Source: an uncultured Porphyromonadaceae bacterium (GTDB taxonomy: Bacteria; Bacteroidota; Bacteroidia; Bacteroidales; Muribaculaceae). From it: 42,615 bases of DNA. The notes under the pieces were generated by a model. The model made no database searches. It was not told where the DNA came from and saw only the letters and a program-made list of their open reading frames with translations. This document shows positions 35,837-41,782 of the stretch, in pieces (the stretch's first letter is position 1; the number at the start of each line of letters is the position of its first letter). The stretch lies in contig CAMWNH010000010.1 in NCBI GenBank assembly GCA_947175605.1, positions 1 through 42,615 on the forward strand. The letters run 5' to 3'. The position numbers and the translations under genes are program-made.

Positions 35837-37510
35837 ATGAAGACTTCATATATTACTCTTATTGTCGCAGCGCTGGGCGCTTCCGCCCTGACGAGCTGCG
35901 TGGAGGAAGTGTTCCCCACCAGCGGCATGGTGCAGTCGCAGCTTGAAGGTTCTCCCAAGGCAACCGAGGCCATCGTGATGGGCATGCCCGCCTATCTGAA
36001 TGTGGCTGATGTCATGAACGCCGATCAGGCATACGACTGGGGTAACCCCGCTCTTATGCACGTCCGCGACGTAATGACCGAGGACCTCTGCGCTCCCAAT
36101 ATCGGCTACAACTGGTTCACGACATGGAGCAGTGTGCGTGTTTCCGTCGGTGAACAGTACATGGCAACACAGTGGATCTGGTACAGCTATTCCAAGCAGG
36201 TACAGACCACCAACCAGGCGGTTGCAGCGATTGATCCCGAGACTACGGATCCCACGCTGCGGGCTTATCTCGGTGCTGCCCATGCCTTCCGCGCTTCGGT
36301 CTATATGGACTGGGCCCGTATGTACGAGTTTATGCCTAATGATGTTGTTTCCGGCGTGAATGGCGACGGTAACAATGTAACCGGTTATACCGTGCCTATC
36401 GTAACGGAAAAGACCACCGAGGAGGATAGCCGTGACAATCCCCGTCGTACGCATGCTGAAATGGTAGAATTCATCAAGAGCGATCTTGAAAAGGCAATCG
36501 AGCTGATGAGCAGCAACTGTGCAGCCCGTCCTTCGAAGATTCTTCCCGACCTTTCGGTGGCTTACGGTCTTATGGCCCGCCTGAACATGTGGGATGCCAG
36601 CTTCTATGATGTTGCCTATAACGTGCCTGAACAGGATGCAGCAAAGGCCGCCGCAGGCTATGCAGAGGCTCTTAAATATGCACAGCTCGCAACCGCAGGC
36701 TATACTCCCACCACCGAAGACCAGTGGCTCTCCACCGCTACCGGCTTCAACGACCTGTCCACTCCTTCGTGGATGTGGGGTCAGCAGTATGTGACGGAGG
36801 ACGATGCCGTGCAGACCGCGCTTCTCAACTGGACTTCCTGGATGTGTAACGAAACTACTTTCGGCTATGCTTCCGCAGGTGTGTGGTTGCAGATCGGCGC
36901 CAGCCTCTACAACCAGATCAACGACCGCGACTTCCGTAAGCTCACTTTCGTGGCACCCAACGGTTCTTCGCTCGAGAGCCGCGTGCCCTTCATCAGCGAG
37001 GAGTTCGCGAAGGAAAACTTCGAGCCTTATTACTCCGTGAAGTTCCGTCCCGGCTCGGGTGTGACTACCGACTATAAGACCTCTTGTGTTGTGGCTATAC
37101 CCTTGATGCGTGTTGAGGAAATGTACCTCATCGCAGCCGAGGCTGCAGCACATGCGAATCCCGCAGAGGGTGCATCTCTTCTTGAAAACTTCATGAAGAC
37201 GTATCGCTTCAATACCTACAAGTGCTATGCAACTCAGATGGACGACGTGATCAATGAAATCATCCTGCAGAAGCGTATCGAGCTCTGGGGCGAAGGTCAG
37301 ACCTTCTTCGATGTGAAGCGTCTGAACATGAGCGTGACACGCGCTTACAATGGCACGAACTTCAACTGGGGAGCCGATACTTACAATACAAACGGCCGTC
37401 CCGCCTGGATGAACTTCGTGATCATTGTTTCCGAGGGTGATAATAACGCCGGTGTCCGCGGCTGGAACAATCCTAATCCTTACGGCGCTTATAAACCCAT
37501 CGACGAATAA
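35837..37510 (+). CDS. SusD/RagB-type surface nutrient-binding lipoprotein
   Basis: A 557-aa SusD-family lid protein. Lipobox ASALTSC with Cys21; TPR-rich helical body (LRAYLGAAHAFRASVYMDWA; EFIKSDLEKAIELM; YGLMARLNMWDA) and a SusD C-terminal domain with the typical LMRVEEMYLIAAEAAAHANP and INEIILQKRIELWGEGQTFF segments. Works on the cell surface as the lid of the adjacent SusC channel. It is cotranscribed with susC and followed by a 94-nt gap with a hairpin before the third lipoprotein. Confidence 0.95.
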   Translation: MKTSYITLIVAALGASALTSCVEEVFPTSGMVQSQLEGSPKATEAIVMGMPAYLNVADVMNADQAYDWGNPALMHVRDVMTEDLCAPNIGYNWFTTWSSVRVSVGEQYMATQWIWYSYSKQVQTTNQAVAAIDPETTDPTLRAYLGAAHAFRASVYMDWARMYEFMPNDVVSGVNGDGNNVTGYTVPIVTEKTTEEDSRDNPRRTHAEMVEFIKSDLEKAIELMSSNCAARPSKILPDLSVAYGLMARLNMWDASFYDVAYNVPEQDAAKAAAGYAEALKYAQLATAGYTPTTEDQWLSTATGFNDLSTPSWMWGQQYVTEDDAVQTALLNWTSWMCNETTFGYASAGVWLQIGASLYNQINDRDFRKLTFVAPNGSSLESRVPFISEEFAKENFEPYYSVKFRPGSGVTTDYKTSCVVAIPLMRVEEMYLIAAEAAAHANPAEGASLLENFMKTYRFNTYKCYATQMDDVINEIILQKRIELWGEGQTFFDVKRLNMSVTRAYNGTNFNWGADTYNTNGRPAWMNFVIIVSEGDNNAGVRGWNNPNPYGAYKPIDE

Positions 37511-37527
37511 GCTTTCCGCTTTCTTTC

Positions 37528-37564
37528 CCGCGGGCCTTGATGCCCGAAACGGATCGGCCCGCGG
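37528..37564 (+). other. Intercistronic hairpin between susD and the third lipoprotein gene
   Basis: CCGCGGGCC (37528-37536) pairs perfectly with GGCCCGCGG (37556-37564) around a 19-nt loop. No T-run follows (AGAAATTAAATTT), so it looks like an mRNA-stabilising or partial-attenuation element rather than a full terminator. Confidence 0.55.
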
Positions 37565-37604
37565 AGAAATTAAATTTCCAAACAAATAACCACTCCACAA
37601 AAAT

Positions 37605-39641
37605 ATGAAATTCAATAAAATCTTCTCTGTGCTCGCATGCGCCGCTCTTTTGGCCGGAACGTACGCCTGCACCGACAAGGTGGAGCCCACGCCTTCGCCC
37701 GTGGCCGGCAATGAGGAGGTCTACTTCCCCTTTGAAGAATCGGCAAACATCACGATACCCGTGAATGCCACGATGATCTCGGTAACGGTAAATCGTGTGG
37801 ATGCAAGCGAGGAATCCACTGTTGCTCTCGCTTCAGCGGTAACGTATACCAACGAAGATAGCGGCGAAGCTGTTGCCGTAACGGATATCTTCACTGTTCC
37901 TTCGAGCATCACCTTCCCCAAGGATGTGAAACAGGTGACACTCGAGATAGGTGTTGACTTCGAAAAGGTCGTTATGGATCGTGAATACAATATCGATCTT
38001 ACGCTCGACAGCTCTAAGACCGGTTCCTATGGTCTCGGTCACAAGCTCTTTACAGCTACGTATCTCCCTTGGAGCGAATGGGAACTCTATAGTGAGACAG
38101 AGCCCGGTGTATACCAGATGGGTGCTTACTGGGACTATGAATACAACACTCCCGTCTACACTCGTAAGTCGCTTACTACGGAAGGCCTCGAGCAGTATCT
38201 GGTTCTGTCTCCGTTCTCGAATCTGGATTACGAGGAAGTTATTCAGGTTAGCGCAGACCAGTTCGTTGAAGTTGATGGTGTGCAGTGCCCGGTTGTAAAG
38301 CTCACTGAAGCAATCAATACCACGATTGTCAATGAGAAGTACGGTCAGGTGTATATGTACACTACCGCTTATGAGTATCTTAACGATTACTATGAGGGCG
38401 GCGGTGCGTTCCCTCTGCCAAACGGTACGACAGCAATGGATGCAATGCAGGCTCAGGGCTGGCATCTGTCCTACTTCAATCCTGTTCAGGGGCGCTTCTA
38501 TCTCTATATGGTTCTGTTTATCGAGGATGGTTTCTTCGGTGAATACCTTGAGACCCTTCAGCTCCCCGGTGAGTTCAACGACTACTATTTCACGTTCAAT
38601 TACTCCGGTAACTTCGTGGATAAGACGGGTGCGGAATATGCATATGTTGAAGTTGTTCCTTCGCCTGATTTGGACCACTTCGCTTGCGAGATGGTGCCCG
38701 GCAAGCTTTCGGCCCAGGACGCAGAGGCTGCTTGTGAAGCTCTGGCCGAGGACGATGATGCCGAGATGATCTATGCCGGTTCGTACACCATGTCCTACGC
38801 TTTTGAGGAGGCCGGTGACTATACTGCAATTGCTGTCGGCTATGACAAGAATAACAAGGTTGTCTGCACGGGCTACAAGAACTATGTGTTCGAAACCGTC
38901 CAGAGCGAGAGCGAATGGAAGAAGCTGGGCAATGTTGACTATACTGACGGCTTCTTTGTTGGTCTCTGTCTCAATAAGGCTGCTGTAGATACATATGAGG
39001 TTGCAATCGAAGAGCGCAAGGATACCCCCGGATACTATCGTCTGGTGAATCCTTATGCAGGATGGTGGGTTCTTCCCGAACTTGGCTGGCCTCTGCTTGA
39101 GGGCAACTATTACATCGAAATCGATGCTCAGGATCCGGAAGCTGTTCTTCTTCCTCTCTGTGAACTCGGCGTTGACTGCAAAACCAAGATCTCACAGTCG
39201 GAAATGATGGGTGCTGCAAAGGGTATGAGCGATGGCTGGTATAATATCAACTACGGAAACAGCACGCTGGCACAGGAAAAGGCTGACGGAAACGTCGGAG
39301 TAATCGCTGACAGCCGCCTTACCTTCCCTGCCGCATCTCTGCTGATGGTAGCCGGGAACGGTAAGAATATCTTCTATGCCAACCTTGATCCGGATGCTCC
39401 CGAAGGTGCTCCGATTGATTATGGTGAGGGATTCTTCGAGGTAAGCTTCGAGCCTGTCTATGGTGTGTCCGCCAAGAAGGTGCACCGCAATGTGAAGGGA
39501 ATGGTTTCTGCTGTTTCGATGAAGCGTCTTCTCGATGCACGCAAGAAGAATGCCAAGGCAATCAATGTCCGCAAGGGCCACGATCTTAGCCAGAAGGCAG
39601 CTCGCGAACTCCGCCTCTCCACTGTCAAGACTCTGAAATAA
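37605..39641 (+). CDS. Large surface lipoprotein of a SusCD locus (SusE/F position)
   Basis: A 678-aa predicted lipoprotein (lipobox LAGTYAC, Cys22). The first domain (about 35-145) looks like a Calx-beta/immunoglobulin-type beta sandwich (ITIPVNATMISVTVNRVDAS; VKQVTLEIGVDFEKVV). The middle (150-590) has many aromatic and acidic residues, as in glycan- or protein-binding surface lipoproteins. The last about 45 residues are strongly basic (MKRLLDARKKNAKAINVRKG; QKAARELRLSTVKTLK), unlike the acidic remainder. It occupies the SusE/SusF position behind susD, but I do not recognise a named family. It probably captures ligand at the cell surface for the SusCD channel (inference). Confidence 0.8.
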   Translation: MKFNKIFSVLACAALLAGTYACTDKVEPTPSPVAGNEEVYFPFEESANITIPVNATMISVTVNRVDASEESTVALASAVTYTNEDSGEAVAVTDIFTVPSSITFPKDVKQVTLEIGVDFEKVVMDREYNIDLTLDSSKTGSYGLGHKLFTATYLPWSEWELYSETEPGVYQMGAYWDYEYNTPVYTRKSLTTEGLEQYLVLSPFSNLDYEEVIQVSADQFVEVDGVQCPVVKLTEAINTTIVNEKYGQVYMYTTAYEYLNDYYEGGGAFPLPNGTTAMDAMQAQGWHLSYFNPVQGRFYLYMVLFIEDGFFGEYLETLQLPGEFNDYYFTFNYSGNFVDKTGAEYAYVEVVPSPDLDHFACEMVPGKLSAQDAEAACEALAEDDDAEMIYAGSYTMSYAFEEAGDYTAIAVGYDKNNKVVCTGYKNYVFETVQSESEWKKLGNVDYTDGFFVGLCLNKAAVDTYEVAIEERKDTPGYYRLVNPYAGWWVLPELGWPLLEGNYYIEIDAQDPEAVLLPLCELGVDCKTKISQSEMMGAAKGMSDGWYNINYGNSTLAQEKADGNVGVIADSRLTFPAASLLMVAGNGKNIFYANLDPDAPEGAPIDYGEGFFEVSFEPVYGVSAKKVHRNVKGMVSAVSMKRLLDARKKNAKAINVRKGHDLSQKAARELRLSTVKTLK

Positions 39642-39664
39642 TTAGAAATCAGATATTCTCCGCA

Positions 39665-39695
39665 AGCAGCCCGGCAATCAGCCGGGCTGCTTTTT
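39665..39695 (+). terminator. Intrinsic terminator of the susC operon
   Basis: AGCAGCCCGGC (39665-39675) pairs perfectly with GCCGGGCTGCT (39681-39691) around AATCA and runs into TTTTT, 24 nt after the last stop codon. Confidence 0.95.
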
Positions 39696-39770
39696 GCATC
39701 AATAATACCCGCCCTTGGATGGTGGAGTGGAATCCCCCCCCCTGTTTATTGAGCTCAGTTGCGGGCTGTC

Positions 39771-39803
39771 GTTGGCGACGTTCCAAGCCCACGTCCGTAC
39801 AGG
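39771..39803. repeat. Dispersed intergenic palindrome, copy B (inverted)
   Basis: GTTGGCGACGTTCC at the left end recurs with one change at 41408-41421, and ACGTCCGTACAGG at the right end is the exact reverse complement of positions 109-121. The first 30 nt align without gaps to the reverse complement of copy C. It lies between the susC-operon terminator and the promoter of the S24 gene; a run of nine C (39734-39742) is nearby. Confidence 0.6.
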
Positions 39804-39850
39804 GCGTGTGGGGGTGTTGCCGTTAAATTTGTTGTCGTGCAGGGGGAATA

Positions 39851-39882
39851 TTTGCGTATTTCAAATTTTTGACGTATCTTTG
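39851..39882 (+). promoter_or_regulatory. Consensus Bacteroidetes promoter of the S24-membrane protein unit
   Basis: TTTG (39851-39854), a 20-nt spacer and TATCTTTG (39875-39882) match the -33/-7 consensus at every defined position. This is the best promoter in the window and leaves a leader of about 27 nt to the ATG at 39916, so the unit has its own strong housekeeping-type start. Confidence 0.8.
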
Positions 39883-39915
39883 AGCGCTATTTTAAATTAA
39901 CGACTTATTTGCTTG

Positions 39916-40593
39916 ATGAACAAGGTTCTGAAGTCGATCATTGCATTGATTGACGATTGGATATCTATAAATTCCTGGGAGGACAAGAATTGGCACGCAC
40001 CTTCGTGCTGCGTAGCTGCCGGAGATCCGGCGTATGGGTCGCAGACAGGCGGCGACCGGGATAATCTCCCTCCATATGTGAGGGTGAATGATGAGCAGGT
40101 GGAAACCGCAAGATATATGAATCTTATTGTAGACGGTTCTTCCATGTCGCCGGAAAGGATTTCGAACGGGGATTTTCTCTTGTGTACAAAAATTGGGGAT
40201 GAGGAGCGAGAGAATCTTGGCTATGGTGAGCACGTCGTTGTAAAAACCGACAAGGATTATTATTGCAAGAAAAATAAGCCGGTAAGGTTTGACTATAAAC
40301 TGCGCCGCACGATATGCAAGGTCAAGGCGGGGGAGACCTATGAGCAGTTGGTGGAGCGGATAGAGAGCGAGAATCTGGAAGATTCGATTTTTTTGTCGGC
40401 TAATAAGAAGATGCTGAAGGAGAAGTTTTCTGAAAGCCACAAATATTATGATTTTTCCAAGTCCATGATGCTCTCCGCAACATATAGGGACGGCGAAATC
40501 CGTTATTCATTCCATCCTGTTTCGTTGATTGAGTATAAGGCGGATTATGTTGTTTCGCCTACAAGGGGGATGAATAATACCCGCAAACTCTGA
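39916..40593 (+). CDS. S24-like (LexA/UmuD-type) autoprotease domain protein without DNA-binding domain
   Basis: A 225-aa protein. Residues 33-38 (VAAGDP) resemble the Ala-Gly self-cleavage site of LexA (A35-G36); DGSSMSP at 73-79 supplies nucleophile S76, SNGD at 83-86 is the following conserved turn, and GEHVVV at 104-109 leads to K118, the expected catalytic lysine. Site-to-Ser (41) and Gly-to-Lys (15 positions) spacings fit the family. There is no HTH: only about 34 residues precede the cleavage site. Residues about 125-225 form an unrecognised extension. A TTG lies just before, but ATG 39916 is taken as start. Base use is AT-richer than in the neighbours. It is coupled to the membrane protein gene 9 nt downstream. 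A UmuD role is unlikely as no umuC follows. Confidence 0.75.
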   Translation: MNKVLKSIIALIDDWISINSWEDKNWHAPSCCVAAGDPAYGSQTGGDRDNLPPYVRVNDEQVETARYMNLIVDGSSMSPERISNGDFLLCTKIGDEERENLGYGEHVVVKTDKDYYCKKNKPVRFDYKLRRTICKVKAGETYEQLVERIESENLEDSIFLSANKKMLKEKFSESHKYYDFSKSMMLSATYRDGEIRYSFHPVSLIEYKADYVVSPTRGMNNTRKL

Positions 40594-40602
40594 TTCGAAG
40601 TT

Positions 40603-41316
40603 ATGACGCTGATGGATTGTGTCAATCTTTTGGCATTTATTCAGATTGCCGTGGCATTCGACTTTGGGTTGCTATATCTGCATAACTCCCATTTGTTGAA
40701 GTCGTTGCATGGCGATTTTATATATGGTCATAGAAACAGGGTTGAGCCTACGACTTGTTGCGCTTGCGATATATTGAAGGACTTAAAGTATAAACATGGT
40801 TTTAGTGTGAAAATCAGGCGGGGCTCGTTGAAGAGATGGGTGGATCGTCTGACGTTTCTTACTGATGTGCAGCAGGCCAACTGGAGCAAATATGTTTATT
40901 TGGGGCTCTGCGGGGGCTTGTATTCACTTCTGTCGTTAGTGTTGATAGGTGTTACGGGATCTTCTTATGATCCGGAGATCCGGAATTTCCTTCTTGTTTC
41001 AGGTGAGGTGTTTTTGGTGTATGAATTTTTTATAGTATATCAAATCGGGAAGGTGAGGACCAACGGAATTTCGGTTATTCCATTGGTTAAGAAGGCGATA
41101 CTTCTGATTGTGATCATGGGGATTGTGGGAGTTTTTGTGTATAATGGTTGGTATTTTAAATTTTTCTCCAGTTTTCGGAAAACTTATATAGTGCTCTTGT
41201 TTTCAATTGTTTACTTCCCGATTTTTGTATATTTATGGAAAATGTGGGAATTAAACCGCAATATTGCCAAGGCAAAAAAAGAGTGCGAGAGATGGATCAA
41301 AGACGATAGTCAGTGA
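40603..41316 (+). CDS. Unrecognised five-helix membrane protein
   Basis: A 237-aa protein I do not recognise. Hydrophobic segments lie at about 5-26, 97-118, 127-148, 160-182 and 192-213. Between the first and second is a roughly 70-residue polar, basic loop with a Cys cluster (TTCCACDILKD, C52, C53, C55) and KIRRGSLKRWVDR. The C-terminal tail is charged and helical (NRNIAKAKKECERWIKDDSQ). Codon use is AT-rich like that of the S24 gene, with which it shares the promoter (9-nt gap), so both probably arrived together and work together. It could be a pore, a transporter or a membrane-anchored partner of the protease; sequence alone does not decide. Confidence 0.72.
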   Translation: MTLMDCVNLLAFIQIAVAFDFGLLYLHNSHLLKSLHGDFIYGHRNRVEPTTCCACDILKDLKYKHGFSVKIRRGSLKRWVDRLTFLTDVQQANWSKYVYLGLCGGLYSLLSLVLIGVTGSSYDPEIRNFLLVSGEVFLVYEFFIVYQIGKVRTNGISVIPLVKKAILLIVIMGIVGVFVYNGWYFKFFSSFRKTYIVLLFSIVYFPIFVYLWKMWELNRNIAKAKKECERWIKDDSQ

Positions 41317-41358
41317 GCTGAAACTCAAATGGTGTTTGCCGGAATCGGGAGCTAACGG

Positions 41359-41383
41359 TCGACTAATTCGCTGAATTAGTCGA
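41359..41383 (+). repeat. Perfect inverted repeat after the S24 unit
   Basis: TCGACTAATTC (41359-41369) and GAATTAGTCGA (41373-41383) are perfectly complementary over 11 bp around GCT, about 40 nt after the membrane protein stop. No T-run follows, so it is either an operator, a mobile-element end or a factor-dependent stop. Confidence 0.7.
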
Positions 41384-41407
41384 AGTGGGGTGATTTATGA
41401 GGGAGGC

Positions 41408-41421
41408 GTTGGCGACGTGCC
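41408..41421. repeat. Dispersed intergenic repeat, partial copy D
   Basis: GTTGGCGACGTGCC matches the left end of copy B (39771-39784) at 13 of 14 positions; the other half of the repeat is missing and is replaced by the tandem array. Confidence 0.5.
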
Positions 41422-41500
41422 GGTTTCGCAGGCCGGTTTCGCAGATCGGTTTCGCAGGTCGGTTTCGCAGGTCGGTTTCGCAGGCCGGGGTTTCGCAGGC
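41421..41500. repeat. 13-bp tandem repeat, six units
   Basis: Units of the form CGGTTTCGCAGGC start at 41421, 41434, 41447, 41460, 41473 and 41486. Units 1 and 5 are identical, 3 and 4 end in T, 2 ends in AT, and unit 6 has two extra G. The unit is too short and lacks spacers for CRISPR. Confidence 0.92.
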
Positions 41501-41613
41501 CGGGAGGCCTACGATCCCGGAAGGGGGGGATTTGGATTTGGATTTTTGGAGTTTTTGTTGTAATTTTGTGGTGCGAAACCGCGTGGCGGGTTTGCTGTGG
41601 AAAGATTTGGCTG

Positions 41614-41644
41614 CTTGCAACCACTCGAAAAAATGCTAAAATTG
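41614..41644 (+). promoter_or_regulatory. Possible promoter of metK
   Basis: CTTG (41614-41617), a 19-nt spacer and TAAAATTG (41637-41644) match the Bacteroidetes consensus with one mismatch per box. It would give a leader of about 130 nt that contains the terminator hairpin at 41723. Confidence 0.4.
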
Positions 41645-41722
41645 CCTTTGATTCAGGTGCTTGCTCTGCGCATCGGGGCTGTGCGCCGGCGAGGGCGGCT
41701 TTTTGAGACTTTTTACGGCTGA

Positions 41723-41759
41723 CGGCTGTGCGGTGTGCGCACGGTCGAATTTTTTTTTG
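41723..41759 (+). terminator. Intrinsic terminator or attenuator in front of metK
   Basis: CGGCTGTGCG (41723-41732) pairs with CGCACGGTCG (41738-41747) over 10 bp with two G-U pairs and a GTGTG loop, followed by AAT and eight to nine T. It ends about 24 nt before the metK ATG and more than 400 nt after the S24 unit, so it fits an attenuator of metK better than a terminator of the unit. Confidence 0.75.
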
Positions 41760-41782
41760 TGTATAATCTTAAATCAAGGAAT

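Larger units (their letters stand above)
41317..41782. other. Repeat-rich leader region between the S24 unit and metK
   Basis: A 466-nt gap with no credible gene. From left to right it holds a perfect hairpin (41359-41383), half of a dispersed repeat (41408-41421), a 13-bp tandem array (41421-41500), a possible promoter (41614-41644) and an intrinsic terminator just before metK (41723-41759). A small open frame over the tandem array (41397-41639) encodes only Arg/Ser-rich repeats and is not believed. Confidence 0.6.

Noticed and set aside
35846-37711. 621-codon minus-strand frame opposite susD
   Set aside because: Antisense to a full SusD protein with lipobox and family motifs; composition is that of a mirrored frame.
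39892-40440. Minus-strand frames opposite the S24 gene
   Set aside because: The plus-strand frame has a consensus promoter, the S24 catalytic motifs and a coupled downstream gene; the antisense frames have none of these.
39916-40593. S24 gene as umuD
   Set aside because: UmuD is about 140 aa and is followed by umuC; this protein is 225 aa with an extra C-terminal region and is followed by a membrane protein.
41421-41500. Tandem array as a CRISPR
   Set aside because: Units are 13 bp and directly adjacent, with no spacers and no cas genes.
41397-41639. 80-codon plus-strand frame over the tandem array
   Set aside because: It is open only because a 13-bp GC-rich repeat lacks stops; it encodes repeated Arg/Ser/Gln and has no family pattern.
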